A stretch of DNA of 64,000 nucleotides from Gnetum montanum (GCA_015680685.1 MNCI01034860.1:63265-127264); one strand, 5' to 3'; numbered from the stretch's first letter, positions 11,371-24,035 are shown. The notes: a model not told the origin generated them from the sequence alone. Made by a program: numbers and translations.

Positions 11371-13470
11371 TCACAAGAAAAAGTATTAATTTTGCCTCAA
11401 AACAGCCCTGAAATGACCCCCCCTCATGTGGCCAAACTCCCCTAGCAACCCTGTAGCCTCATAACATGGCTCATTAAGGCCTAGAACTAGCAAAATATAA
11501 TCTTGTTTGATCAATATTAACCAATTTTTACAACATGTATTCCGTTTTAATGGATTTGACATTGTTTCATGGTGTTTTGAGCTTATTATGCATTGTTAAC
11601 CTCTATTACAATCAATTGACCTCATCTAGCTTCTACATCACTTTAATTTCATCACATTTACCTTTGTTTTCTCTATTATGGCCTCTATTGACCTTTATTT
11701 AGCCTTTGATTAGTGTTAAGTGATGGGGTTTGACCATCATTTGACACAATGTAACCATGGTCTACCAAGGCCTTAAATTGGCAACATGGCCTAGTAAGGC
11801 ATAAAACTGGAAAGAGTGTAATAATTGTTGATCATATTTGATCTTATACTACCCCTAGTGAACTCCATTGACCATGTTTTAACCTATTTTGACATCAATT
11901 TAATTTATTTTGATCCACTTATGCTTTATTATTAGAGTATGCTGCATTGTTTTAATAATTTTATTACATAGTTGCCACTTAATGTGCTTATGTTGTCATG
12001 CAGGATTAATCTAGGAAGATGAGGAAGTAAACTTGACTATCCTTAAAGCCTAAATAAACCTCTCTTGTGATGTTGATTAGAACAAATTGACCTTATGTAC
12101 CCAAATCTTAAGCCTGAAATCATTGCACTGTGCAACCATTAACACCCTAAGTTAGCCTGATGATCATTGACCTTGAAGCCAGAAACATCACAGAGGGTCC
12201 CTTAGTCGAAGTTCTCATTTAAGGCCATGATGGTAAGGAGAAAACACATAACGACCAAGTTCCTCATGAGAACTTAAGCCTATTCATAACCTCATCAAAT
12301 CCTTGTTATGCAACATCAAATCCATCACATAGTCGTTATTACATTTAACACTCACATGTTTTCTTGTAGTGTTGTTTATCATTGTTGATAGGTTGCAACG
12401 AATAATGGATGTTGATGACTTTGATGGTCTGCAACAAGCGAGCTTGCATGCTCTCTCTCTCTCTCCCCCCTTGTTTGGAACAATGAGTGAATTGCAAGCT
12501 TTGTAAATATGATGCACATTGCATAGATCCCTCTATGCTATGATAATGGTAACTCATTGTGACCTGGTTTGTTGGTTGTCTAGTGTGGACCTATGCATCA
12601 TATTGTAACAACATGTTCTCTTTGGCTGGTTTTCTTGTCCTCTTGGAGTTGTTCTTGTAGGATGAAGCCTTGAAGTCATCATGGGGGTGCAACTCATCAA
12701 GGTAGCAAGTCATCATGTGACCTTGATGGGCAAGATTCAGTGAGTTTGTCCTGTTGTACCAAGAGTGCTTATTCCACATCATTACCATTACCACTCCTTG
12801 AGCCCAACCCCTAACCTGCTTATAGCCATTCTCACCTTAAGTGACAATGATGACCTATGTTCAATGCTCATGCATTGTGGCCATGTGATATCCCTTCATC
12901 ATGCTCCACCTACAAGTTTGTTGAATGTAACACATCTCATTCAACAGGAGAACCAAATCAAAACCAACCTTGGTAATAAAACCCAATGAAGGTTTCATCC
13001 AAAAAAAAAGAATATGGGAGAAAATTATCAAGAAGCCAAAAGGCCAATGAAGCCCAAAAAGATAAACCAATGGCTCCAAATGGGAAAATCGAGGAGCCTA
13101 ATGGCCAAAGAAACCTTGGAGTGAAATGTTGGTTCCTCAAATGTAGTGCCTAGTAACTAACACTTTAAAATGTGAAGTGCAAAGATCTATTGATTAATCA
13201 ACATGTCATTGCCATGAATGTAACCATGATGTCAACATTTGGAATTCATTGTTAGCCCTCATAACCATTTCCTTGTAACCAAATACTGCCTTTACCTATT
13301 ATTACCCCATTATAACCTTGTCCCATCATCACAAGCACTCTTCAGCATGGTTTGACACTATTGGATCAAGCGTGGAGAGGGAACGTTAGTGATGGACCTA
13401 CAGTTGTGTTTTGTATCCTTTATCGATGTCTCTTAGGTCAATCCTCCAAATATCAATAAAGAGGAGCCAA
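11371..13470. other. 3' part of the element A interior, no genes seen
   Basis: AT-rich, with a CT microsatellite at about 12,451-12,470. No reverse transcriptase, RNase H or integrase motif was found on either strand. Purine-rich sequence AATAAAGAGGAG just before the 3' LTR is a candidate polypurine tract. Confidence 0.5.
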
Positions 13471-15065
13471 TGAAACACCACCAAAAATTCATGTTGCAAT
13501 TTATAACATTCATTTCCCAACTTGAGGCAAGACTATATTGTAAATGTAAGATTTGTAGTTCATGAGCTACAATCTTACATACTTTAACTTTTTGGGGCAG
13601 AAAAATGCCTCAAAAGTTGTTGTTGTCTCACTTCCCAAGTGGGAAAAGTTACCTCATGTCTATATTTAGGCTTGAGAAGGCTAAAAATGCCTTGGAAATG
13701 GCCAAAACTAGCATTTTCATGGGTTTTCATAGGGATATAACCTCAACTACGCTAGAATCATCTACCCTACGTGTAGATGAAATAGATGGAATTTTCCATT
13801 TCCAACCCAGCAAAGTCACCACCAAAACCCAAATGAAGATGCAACATTGGAATTGTTTGAGTTTTCCATTTTCGAATCGACAACTTTTTTCATTTTGGAA
13901 TTGATGGCATTTTCCATTTTTCCAATAGTGGCCAACATAGTCACCCCAAGTCTTCAGCAGTTGCAGCATGGCCAATGTAGACAACATTTTCCATGGTTTC
14001 TAGCATTTCTCATAGTTTCGTCAATTTTGGCAATTCCAATGTAGATAACATTTTCCATGGTTTCCAACATTTTCCATAGTTCTATCAATTTCATCAGTTC
14101 CAACGTAGACCACATTTTCCATAATTTTTAATATTTTCAAACAACTTCAACATAGTCTACCAAGGCCAGCATAGTTGGGATGGTATCAGCGTATTCACGA
14201 AAGTATGTTTACTATTTATAGTAAATGGATGGGCTTTAGTATCTATGATGTATACCAAACTTACTATAAATGGAAACTACACCAAGAGTTGTAACCATTG
14301 TAACCTGCAAATTGACATCAATCTATCAACAATCATGACAATGATGTATAGGCTCCAAAAATAGCAATCCCATACCTATAATACCCCAACGTAGGCACCT
14401 TATTTTGATTCTAGATTTTGAAGCATTTCCCATAGCCCAAAAGAGCAATTAGGCATTTTCCATAGCCAAGAGCCCTTGCAGCCTTTTAACACTTTTTGGT
14501 AGTAGAAACTGGTATCTACACTTGGCATAGTGACTCCAATGTAATGCCATTGCACCAAAGGTGGAACACCAATCTGTGATCACAAATTGCTAATCCCAAT
14601 GAAAACCAATGTAGAGTTGCTAGAAACTGGAGTTAGGAAGAATGCAGATCATGGAGTTGGCACAGAACACATCTTGCAAGCTTCAATGAAATTCAAATTC
14701 CTTCAAGCGACTTCTTATACAATGAGCACAAAATCTGTACTTATTAAACCTACCACTTTATTTTTCATTTTTAATAAAGTCATAGTTCATTATTGTGCAA
14801 ATCTGATTTCACGTTTTCATTTTTGTGTCTTTTTTCATTTTGGATCTGCAATTCCATTTCCGCTTACATTGCCATTTTCATTTACATTTACATTTATGTT
14901 TACATGGCCATTTTACACTTCTGTAAGTTCTTGGATGATTGGCCAGATTGTCTAGGATGCCTTGAATCCCATTTCCATAGGCCCTTGGGATTCGAGGCTA
15001 AAATTGTTTCGATGCCTAGGATATTCCAGTTTTCATTCCAGCAACCAAATTTTCCAAGTCTAACA
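13471..15065 (+). repeat. 3' LTR of element A
   Basis: Direct repeat of 1528-3085. It begins TGAAACACCACC and ends TAACA. The following CCAGA pairs with CCAAA before the 5' LTR. Confidence 0.85.
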
Positions 15066-15247
15066 CCAGATTTATCAAATTCAACTTAAGGTTGTTAAAA
15101 CTAAACTTGGAGTCAAGTGTAACTTGTTGTCAAGTTCGGAAATAGCAAGTCCATTTTTTCAATTTTGACATCTAGCGTCAATCTTTCTTTTGATGTCAAT
15201 TATAACTTTTGATATTCAACATCAATTGGCTCTTTGACATTTAGTGT

Positions 15248-15550
15248 CAATCACACTTAGAAAAATTTTGAGTTGCATCAGCCCTAACATTTACAAAAAT
15301 TTTGAGTGACATCAATTACAGTTAGAAAAATTTTGATTTTGCATTAATCATACTTAGAAAATTTTTGATGCCATGTCAACCACACTTAGAAAAATTTTGA
15401 TGTTGTAGCTCTACCTCTAATACTTAGAAAAATTTTAATGCATGCCAACTCCAATACCTAGAAAAATTTTCATGTTAGAGCTTCAATACTTAGAAAAATT
15501 TTAATGCTGAAGTTCCAACTCTAACACTTGGAAAAATTTGATGTTGAAGC
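15248..15550 (+). repeat. Nine-copy degenerate repeat around TTAGAAAAATTTTGATG
   Basis: Units of about 30-40 bases each contain ACTTAGAAAAATTTT. Spacing varies and the linkers differ. No reading frame is conserved. Confidence 0.65.
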
Positions 15551-15599
15551 TTTTCAGGGATCATAGAAAAGTGAGTCCATAAGTTGGATTATGAACCCA

Positions 15600-17200
15600 G
15601 ATGGTTTCCAATGGCCCTTAGGAGCTGAAAATGTGTTTTGTAATGATGTATTTTGGGAATTTGGTGCTCAAATCCTCACGGAATGACATTGAAATCATAC
15701 TTACTTTCAATTCAAAGTAAACCAAAAAAGTGGGTACAATAGTACCCTTAGATGATTTGGTATCTTCTCAAGCTCAAAATTCTTATCAAGTTCCTTTAAC
15801 TAACTTGTAAAAGTATCAGTGCCAGCTACATTAATGAAGGTCTTCAATTCCACACAAGGAAGTCTTACAGCATTTCTAAACACTTTGGCTAGTATTGCTT
15901 CATCTTCATCATCCAATTTTCTATGAGAAGAAGAATATGTCTGTGATGGAGCTCTTAGAGTTTTGACATGGGGATTTGGATACCCTCCTCATGGAATACT
16001 AATATGATGTATTCTAAAACACCCATAGCTAGAATGCTCTTCCTTCTCATTTACTCTCCCTTTGCCAAGCTAAGAAACTTTTTCTTATCACCATTTGAAC
16101 AAGAATGCTCATCATCATCATGAATTTGAACAAGGCTAGGACTTGCATTCCTATCCACCTTATCATTCATTTCATCCAATTGTTCAACCATCACTGAAAG
16201 ACATATTTCATGCTCTCCATATCTCTATTCAAGGCTTGAACATTTTTCTTCTTAAAGCCATATGAAGCAAACACAAATTTACAACCAAATTCCAACAAAA
16301 AAAAAAAAAGTCCTACGCTTTGATACGAATCCTGGAGCAAGGTCACTTTGATTTCTTTAACCCTTCAAAATATAGTGAACCTCTATAGTATGCAAGATAA
16401 TGAATTTACTAGAAAATAATAAAAGTAGCTACCTCCTAGTAAAATTGAAAGAAGATTACAATTATAGTAGATCGATAAATCCCTAGAACTTCAAACTTAA
16501 ATACTCATACACTCAATGATATTACAGAGCAAGAGGCTCTACAACCACATAGATGATCAACCTTAATGTAAGATACAATCAATCTAGACCTCTTTCACAC
16601 ACATAAGACTAAGATCCAACACATAGAGAGATACACAATGGGTAGTATCACATACACAATTAATCACAGAGCTGCACACAACTCTCATGTAATCTCTCTC
16701 AACTCTCTACACACAAAACATGAAACACAAAATCATATCTATTAAATTACAATATTAATACCTTATAAAATCTTTTCCATGATCAACTTAGAGATTTCCA
16801 GCTATTTTCAATCTTGAATCCAATATTCTTAGCTATTTCCAATCTTGAACTTAACATTCCTAATTGAACAAGACATCTATAGGCTTGATAAGATGTGTCT
16901 CTGTCAAACCTAGGATGCAAGCAAGATGTTCATATACTAGACAAGACATCTCCCCTAAATGTAAGAAGTCTCCCTAGAGACATATCCTCTTCTAGTCAAG
17001 ATGTCTCCTAGGTAGAAGAAACATCTACTATCAATTGCCAACTCTCATGCAAGACATCTCTTGTAAACATTCAACTCTTAGGCAAGAAGTCTAAAAAGGG
17101 CCAAGACATCTCTTGTAAACGTTCAACTCTTAGGCAAGAAGTCTAAAAAGGGCCAAGACATCTCCCAAGTTGTCCAAACCTTAAATCTTTCTCCTATATG
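15600..17200 (-). mobile_element. Probable minus-strand LTR and leader of family B
   Basis: At about 16,315-16,340 the minus strand reads TCGTATCAAAGC, close to the common TGGTATCA initiator-tRNA primer-binding site. To its right, 16,340-17,200 carries the AGACATCT/AGATGTCT motifs typical of the family B LTRs elsewhere in the window. To its left, 15,600-16,300 on the minus strand contains short charged, coiled-coil-like text such as SLVQIHDDDEHSCSNGDKKK, possibly a decayed Gag. LTR ends and target duplication were not found. Confidence 0.4.
17051..17154 (+). repeat. 52-base tandem duplication
   Basis: 17051-17102 and 17103-17154 differ at one base. A partial third copy (AAGACATCTC) follows. 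It lies in the family B LTR-like sequence. Confidence 0.85.
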
Positions 17201-17221
17201 GATGAAAAGGGATTTGGAAGA

Positions 17222-17530
17222 GATGTCACTATAATAGTAAGCCAATTGCATTCTTTTTCAAAATGTTAAATGAATATAGACAAAAGTATAGTGTATATGA
17301 GAAGGAATTATATGTTATGCTATAAGCTATCAAGCATTGGAGACATTACTTACTAGGATTAGAATTTCTTTTATTAATTGATCATAGGGCATTTCAATTC
17401 TTGAATTCTCAAAAGAAATTAAGTATCAAGCATATGAATTGAATTGAAAAATTACAAGAGTTTTATTTTGTTCTTAAAACATAGAAGTGGCAATTCAAAT
17501 GGTGTGGGCAATGCTTTATCTATAATTCAT
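17222..17530 (+). pseudogene. Ty3-type RNase H fragment
   Basis: Frames through this stretch give, with several stops, text matching the C-terminal part of Ty3 RNase H: a Y-E-KELY-like start near 17,290, HWRHYL near 17,336, LLIDHRAF near 17,370 and LKHRSGNSNGVGNALS near 17,480-17,520 (family form K-Q-G-x-N-x-V-A-D-A-L-S). RNase H would remove RNA from the RNA-DNA hybrid during reverse transcription. It lies directly upstream of an integrase remnant on the same strand. The reverse transcriptase that should precede it is absent; family B LTR-like sequence takes its place. Confidence 0.7.
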
Positions 17531-17689
17531 GTTGTTCACTCTCATTGTTTTCTAATGATACTAATATTGGTGATTTGAAAAAAAAAATCTCCATTACTAG
17601 AAAGGGCTAATAAATGGAAATTTTATCATGTAAAGAATGGTATTTTGTTTAAAGATTGAAAATTTTGTGTTCTAAAAATTGGCTTTAGG

Positions 17690-18800
17690 TTCAAGCTTCT
17701 TGAAGAAAAACATCAAAGTGACATGGCTACATATATGAAAAAAACAAAGATAGCAGAATTGGTGAGAAAAAAATATTTTTAGCCATGTATGTACAAAGAT
17801 ATGGTTAAATTTGTCAAAGAATGCTATATTTGTCAAAAGTTCAAATATGGAAAAGATGTTGATAATCATTGCTTACCTTTGCTAATCCCAAATACTTCTT
17901 GGGAAAGTGTCTCTTTGGACTTTGTTTATGACATTCTAAAGATAATATCCAATCATGATTCCATACTTGTTATTATGAATAAATTTATTAAGATGGATCA
18001 TTTTATTCCATGCAATAGAAGTAGTGATGCCTCACATGTTGCTCATTTATTCTTTCAACATGTAGTGAGATTGCATGACATTCCTTTGAACATTATGAGT
18101 GATAAGGATGTCAAATTCACTAGTCACTTTTGGAAATCACTTTGGAAATTTCTTGGAACCATGTTATCATTCTCTATAGTCTATCATCCTCAAAAAGATG
18201 GATAAATTGAAGTCGTGAATAGATCTTTATTCAAAATATTGAGATGTTTGTGTGAGGATTAGCCTCAAATATGAAAAAATATGTTGGTTCATGCTAATTT
18301 TTTCATATAATAATGCTTCCTATTCTAGTATTGATAAGGGTCCTTTTGTGGAAAACTATGGTTTTTCACCAATAATGATTGATGAGTTGAGAAAATTTGA
18401 AAATTGCATCTCTTTGAGCTCTGATTTTGTTAACCAAATAAAGGAATTACATCAACAAGTCAAGTTTCACTTGGAGAAGAGGATAAAAATTGGGTCTTCC
18501 AAGGCCAATGAGGATAAGAGGATAATTGAGTTTTGAATTGGTGATTATGTTTGTATTTATTTAAGCAAGGAAAGGCAAAAGAATGTGCATTTCTACAAGC
18601 TCAAGTTAACAAGAATTAGTCCATTCAAAATTAGGGTCAAGATCAATCCAAATGCTTAGGAGATTGAGTTGTCTAATGACTTTCCTATTTTTTATGTGTT
18701 TAATGTTTCAAATTTATGCTCATATCATGGAAATATGCTTGCATCTAATTTGGAGAATAGTCTTAAAATCCTTAAAGGTGCACTTAAAGGTTAAAATTCA
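17690..18800 (+). pseudogene. Ty3-type integrase, degenerate
   Basis: The longest open piece is 17789-18205. The zinc-binding region keeps CYICQ, but the second histidine is lost and a TAG replaces the tryptophan expected before PCMYKDM. The catalytic core is recognisable: VSLDFVYDI with the first aspartate, NIMSDKDVKFTSHFW with the second, and IEVVNRS with the glutamate at 18209-18211. A TAA at 18203-18205 sits where glutamine is expected, directly before it. The C-terminal part continues at 18252-18536 (FSYNNASYSSIDKGPF) and beyond 18,640. No chromodomain was seen. The order RNase H then integrase is the Ty3/gypsy order. Confidence 0.85.
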
Positions 18801-19012
18801 TCAAGCCATCAGGAAAGCTAATTATGTTATAAGTAAGGGAGGATAGAAGCATAAGAGGCCAAAAGATGCATGAGTACTTGATGCATTGAAGTGACAAAGG
18901 ATCTGAAAATGCAATTTAGATTCATAAGAAGGATTTGGCTATGTGAGGGCTCAATGCTATTTAAAGTGTCAAGCCCTCTTGAGATCAAGTATCAATTTAA
19001 GGATGGGAAAGA

Positions 19013-20500
19013 TGTCGAGAATATCACTTATCCTTAAAGTATTAATCTTCAAATGTTATGTGTCTTGTATTTATTTGGAGGGGTTGTTTGTGTTTTAGTA
19101 TGTTTTGAAATGTGTTTGTAATTTTCTAGGACTAATGAAAACTTGCATGAGAAGTTTGAAACTTCAGACCAAATGCCTAGTTGTTGAGGATCTAACTAGA
19201 AAGGCATCTTCTTCTATTGAAAGACATTTTGTCCAAAGCATAAGATGTCTTCTCCATCTATAGGATGTTGATGAACAACGAGGTACCCCCTACATCCAAC
19301 CATACGAATCACAAGCATTCACGCACGATTGAGTCAAATTTCATGGATGGGACTAGTTGTGGCATCTAGATCGTTGTGCCTTGATCGTAGTTCACTATCT
19401 TCCCACTTGGACTAGTGGTAGCTTTGTCACGTATGGTTTAGTCCAAAGTGAGGCATATGATAATTGATGTTGTTTTTACCATATGCTACTCCTAACGATA
19501 ATAAAGAAATCAATTATTTAGCTAATTAACAATAGAAAGTAAAGTCTAAACTAGCCTATGGGCGATGAATGTCTATTCCCAGCTTGCCGTACACATCCTG
19601 AACACACATATCCACGACTAGGATTACCAAGCACTATGCTACTAGGCAAACCAAGTAATAATGTTGCTAGGGTTACCAAGAGCATAGGTGTTTATGCTTG
19701 AAACTAGTCATGCTCATTCCGCCAATTCATTAATATGCATGGAAATGTAAATATTAACTAAGTACATGAAAAGTAAATTGCATGGAAAGTAAATCTAATC
19801 TAAGTCAAAGTGCTGCAATGAATAAGAATCAATCTTAATCTTATTATCATTCATGGCATGTGTCCAGGTACATTGCCACTCAAATAAGACATTGTACAAC
19901 TGACTTAGATCCACAGTACGGGTGCTCATTGATTGTTCTCTAAGACTACGAAATAAAATTGCAAGAGTTTAGTTACTTTATTGACTAACTTATGCCCAAA
20001 CCATGTGCCCACGTGTTATATTTATAGGCTGGCACACATCCCACGATATCGAATATTCGATAATATAGCATAGGATCTGATATCATATATGCGATATTGG
20101 GGTTCCAATATCAGAGCTAAGATATCTTAGCTGACCAAAAATTGACTTTTTATCAAACAGATGTGATATAGCATCAACGATATGGTAGCCAACTGATGAT
20201 TCATTAGATGTCTTCTACACAAGCCTAGGTCTTGGGAAGGGCATCTTTTGCACATGGTATGGCCTTGGAAAATATGTCTTTCTGAGGCCAAAGATATCTT
20301 CTTACAATTGACTTTAGCTTGGAAAAGACATCTTCCAAACCTTAAGGACATCTTCCTTGGTGGGATCAATAGACATAAATTTGTATTTGGGCACTGAAGG
20401 GAGACAAATAGTCACTTGGAAAGCTATAAATAGGTGTCAAGGCCTAAGGTTGAGACATAAGAAAGTTCTATAAAGAGAGTGAGACATAATCCTTTCTTTA
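19013..20500 (+). repeat. LTR of family B (probably the 3' LTR), interrupted
   Basis: Sequence after the integrase resembles 34,775-35,300: a shared start (TTAAAGTATTAATCTTC against CTAAAGTGTCAATCCTC), AAGATGTCTTC motifs, and a shared block at 20,195-20,480. That block includes GACATCTTCCTTGG, AAATTTGTATTT and GAAAGCTATAAATAGG. The last contains a good TATA box at about 20,430-20,437. The position after integrase fits a 3' LTR. About 0.93 kb (19,262-20,195) has no counterpart in the sister LTR. Confidence 0.6.
19262..20195. other. Insertion of unknown type inside the family B LTR
   Basis: This segment interrupts the alignment with 34,775-35,508. It has its own TATA-like TATATTTATAGG near 20,018 and a perfect 16-base palindrome, TATCGAATATTCGATA, at 20047-20062. 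No coding region or clear terminal repeats were found. It could be a solo LTR of another family. Confidence 0.4.
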
Positions 20501-23100
20501 TCATTAGCACTATGCCTAATCCTTCAACATCATCACATAATACAACTACAACCATCTTTCAAAACCCATCCACTATAAACCCATTTATTTTATTTTCTAT
20601 GTTAGAGAGAAACAACAAAATAAGATCCCTTGGAATTGTTTATAGGATAAATGTTTGCTTTAAACTCCTTAATTTTTGCCACCATGAGTGCGACCACAAG
20701 TTAGAGGGTGGATATATTGTAGTTCCATGGGTTATGGTGGTTGACCATGAGTCATGGTTAAGTCATGCTACAATATCATAAGCCCATAATGGGTCTTGTC
20801 ACTAAAAATAAATAATAAATAAAACTAAGTAAATCATGAGCTAACCATGGATTATGGTCAAGTTGTAGTAAATGTTTTGGCCTCCATAGTAACTTCTATA
20901 CTACAAATTTAGATCCATGGGTGGATCATAGGTTATAGAGCTATTGAAAACTTAGATCATGAGTAGACCACAAGTCGTGGTTTGTTACCATAGGTTATGG
21001 TAATGTCATGGTTGCTTATGTTAGGTTGTGGTGAGGTCGTGGTTGCCTGGAAATGTTGCAGTGCTCACCATGAGTCATGGTAAGGTCATGGTTCTGTAGA
21101 AAATAGAGATTGATCGAAAAACAAATTTGGATGGAATATGGTCAAATATGAGGATTCAAAACTTGCAATAAATGCTTAAAACATGCTCCACAACCTTTAG
21201 GTAGGTTGAGGCAAGCTTGGATTAAGAGAAAAACATCAAATGCATGCCTAATTCTTCAAATGTGTGCAACATGGATAAAACCCATGAAAACTTGCACAAA
21301 CCCTTAAATCCTTACTCAAATAACATCAAATGCTTTGGAAATTGATAACAAACATGGGAATAAATACACACAAGCTATATAAGCTTGGAATTACCTTATG
21401 TAATGACTAAAATGAGCTTTTACATGTACTTTGCATAAAATTGGCCAAAACCCTTCAACATGAACATGAAACAAGAGATAAATTAACCTGAATTTGCAAG
21501 TTGGAAGTGAATCCCATGAAATAGAGCATTAAACTACTTCTAACTTCTTCAATACTTCAATAGAAACATAAGAGAACATGTAATTAACTTCAAAAACTTG
21601 AAATAATATAAAACATGAAAGCAACTTGGGAGAATGCATAAAAATACAAGAAACTATGTGAAAAATTCCTAGAAGAACCCATGGAAGGGGGATTTACTTC
21701 TTAAGATGTGAGATTCATTGTTGCAAGAATGCACGAAGTAGAAAAGGGGGTTGAAGTTAGGAGAGCTTTAACTAAACACTCAAAACTTGCATAACATAAA
21801 AACAATTGAAGAAAAAGGAGAGCTTCTGTTTACTTCAATTTAGCAATGAATGTAATTATAATGGGAGGGGTTCACCCCTATTTATACTTTTTCTTAAAGG
21901 ATATTATCATTTTTGGAATGAACCTCTACATAAAGGCTTTTGACCTTGCTTTTTTCTATTTTCTCACTTTTGCTTTCACCCTAACCTTCTAACATCATCT
22001 TTCTTTGAATAAATATCCTTATAATGCCTATTACATTAACATAAACACACCAACATCAAAGGAAAGACTACCATTACTTTCTACTCTATTCAACATCAAA
22101 GGAAATAGAGATGAAGGAGCCAAAGGTACACATTCACACTATTTGTAACATCTTACACCATTGCCACCGCCATTACCCTTGTGCCCTTGAGCCTAGCCAT
22201 TCTAAAGACTACCCACCCACCTTTTGAGAGCTTCAAAGAGCACATGATAAGTACTGTTCCATTAGTTACCAAACGATGACATTTTAGGGTTTTGATAGCA
22301 TGATGGGCCCTTTTAGATCCTATTGACCAACTCTATTCATGGATGCATTCCCTACTCTTGTCTTCCTTGAGGATGAGGTGGGCACTAGTATATGCTCAAA
22401 TGACTTACTTGCTTACAAAAGATGCAAGGACCTTTAATTGGTTGATTAGTGGGGCACAATGGTGCCTGCTTCAATTTGTTTGCCTTCTCGTGGATCACCA
22501 CTCCATCCACGCTCCCCTGAGATGCCACTAACCAAGAATGGCATCTCCCCCTAGCACACCTATTTGAAAGTTGCACCATGTTTGTGCTGCATATTGCCAC
22601 AATACTAGTTCTTGTTCATGTCGACTTGGGTTGCCTAGAGCACCAATTTTGCTTGTGCAAGATGACACTTGTTTATGTCCACATTAGTTTGAGGTGCCTT
22701 AACAACCATTTTATCTCAGCACTTCTTTACGAGTCAGAGGGGGCCGCGCTAGGGTGCCGCGGGGTGGTAGTGCATCTTTCAACCTAGCGAATTAAAGCTT
22801 TGGATTAGCTAATTAAAGCTTTGGATCCAAAGGTGCCATTTTTTAGCATGTAAATTTTCAAATTTTAATATAGCGCTGTTGAGTTCTTTCTTAAATAAAA
22901 TATTACGTAAAACCTATTCCCATGCAAATACTAGCATGATCTGATATGCCATTTTGTTGAGAAATACGGCGGTGTGTAAAGTTGCTTTGAAAAATACTGA
23001 GACTTAAAAAATGGTGAAGCACCCTCTTTCCTGTGGGTTAAGATATTTCCCTGTAACCATGCTATGATGCCTGCATTCACTGAATTCTTAAGTTTCTGCA
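20500..23100. other. Non-coding sequence upstream of the starch synthase gene
   Basis: 20,690-21,090 contains repeated GTCATGG/CCATGAGTCATGG phrases. 21,877-21,887 reads, on the minus strand, GTATAAATAGG followed by GGTGAACCCCTCCC, which looks like the TATA box of a minus-strand LTR. A 19-base direct repeat (AATTAAAGCTTTGGATTAG and a near copy) lies at about 22,790-22,830. Short open frames at 20479-20781, 22343-22531 and 22578-22787 show no family features. Confidence 0.4.
21877..21887 (-). promoter_or_regulatory. Antisense LTR-type TATA box
   Basis: The minus strand reads GTATAAATAGG. The sequence downstream of it on that strand is AT-rich and non-coding. Confidence 0.35.
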
Positions 23101-23445
23101 ACGTACCATCAACGTTGAGTTCTGCATCTTAATTATATATTCCGAATGCTCCAAAATATAATGCTAAACCGTCACAGAGACGCCGCGTTTGTGGGTAAAA
23201 TATTTGAGAACCAACGGTCACGGCTCTGCCAGTTCCTGCATCAAGAGACAGCAGAATCCTTCCATCACGGAAATGCGTTAAGCACGAGGATGCCATTTGT
23301 CGCATACACAAAACAATCATTACCATCATCAACGCATATTCCTTAATCTCAATCTATTCTTATCTTCAAATTCCCCTCACACAGATGCTTCTCCCATCCC
23401 AATTCCCAGTAATATTTTTTTCGGTTTCCTAAACATCCAGCCGGG

Positions 23446-23453
23446 TATAAGTA
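23446..23453 (+). promoter_or_regulatory. Candidate TATA box of the starch synthase gene
   Basis: TATAAGTA lies about 30 bases before the proposed transcript start (about 23,477). A canonical splice donor (AAG/GTAAGT) follows at 23,510. Promoter and donor spacing fit a short non-coding first exon. Confidence 0.55.
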
Positions 23454-23476
23454 GAGGTTAAGAATCATTTTTGGCA

Positions 23477-23509
23477 TAACAGCTGCAGATTGGTCGCTTC
23501 GGAGTCAAG
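23477..23509 (+). other. SS5: Proposed non-coding exon 1 of the starch synthase gene
   Basis: It starts about 30 bases after TATAAGTA and ends at AAG before GTAAGT (23510-23515). It would be spliced to the acceptor TTTGGCAG at 28,013-28,020. The intron would be 4,511 bp and contains LINE-a and four hairpin repeats. The link is inferred from signals only, without transcript evidence. Confidence 0.45.
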
Positions 23510-23988
23510 GTAAGTCTCGCTTGCTTACTGCATCGGCTCTGCATTTTGGGTTCGGTCGTATGGTGATTGCATGGTTGAAAAATTGTGAATTTTCTTTGTT
23601 GGAAGTTAGAGAGCAGTTTTGTGATTAGCTTCCGTTTTTCCCTGCGGGGAAGTAGGATTTGGGCAATCTGTTGCAATTGAGCTGTTTTAGTTTGTTAGCC
23701 AACTCCATTTTTCTGCTTGTTATTAGTTAGAAACACCGCAGTTGCTAGATGCAGGTGTTTTCTCTGATCCAGAAATCTTTCTTTAGTTTGATAGTGGTTG
23801 GTTCATTTTGTGTAACGTTTTATTTGAAATTTGGGGTGTGCATGCCCTTCAGATTTAAGTTGATATCTATTTGCTTACGCGTTGCCTGCTTGAAACTCAC
23901 TTGACTACGCAATATTCGCAGAATACGAATTTCATTGCTATGAAAAGCTGCCAACGGCAAGTACCTCGGGTGGCTCAACTTAACGATC

Positions 23989-24035
23989 AGGGGTAAGCCT
24001 GCCCGGACTCAAGTTTGGGCGGGGTCACTTACCCT
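23989..24035 (+). repeat. Hairpin repeat copy 1 (intron 1)
   Basis: Begins AGGGGTAAGCCTGCCC and ends in a rough reverse complement (GGGCGGGGTCACTTACCCT). Three relatives lie at 24845, 25209 and 27667. Confidence 0.55.

Larger units (their letters stand above)
1528..15065 (+). mobile_element. LTR retrotransposon A (Ty3-type gag and protease, no polymerase)
   Basis: Two direct copies of a 1.56-1.60 kb sequence bound a 10.4 kb interior. The LTRs begin TGAAACACCACC at 1528 and 13471. The 3' LTR ends in CA at 15065 and the 5' LTR at 3085, where CA has become TA. Flanks are CCAAA (1523-1527) and CCAGA (15066-15070), a five-base target duplication with one mismatch. A primer-binding site follows the 5' LTR. 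The interior holds a degenerate Gag with a zinc knuckle and a degenerate retropepsin, but no reverse transcriptase, RNase H or integrase in any frame. It therefore resembles non-autonomous elements that keep only gag. The LTRs differ by many substitutions and small indels, so the insertion is old. Confidence 0.85.

Noticed and set aside
12278-13140. Several short open frames on both strands near 12.3-13.1 kb
   Set aside because: They overlap each other, have no recognisable motifs and lie in the non-coding 3' interior of element A.
17045-17160. CRISPR-like array
   Set aside because: It is two tandem 52-base copies without spacers, in a plant LTR. No array of repeats and unique spacers was seen anywhere in the window.
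20047-20062. Perfect 16-base palindrome TATCGAATATTCGATA as a possible regulatory site
   Set aside because: It lies in AT-rich sequence inside a probable insertion, with no second copy nearby; no function can be argued.
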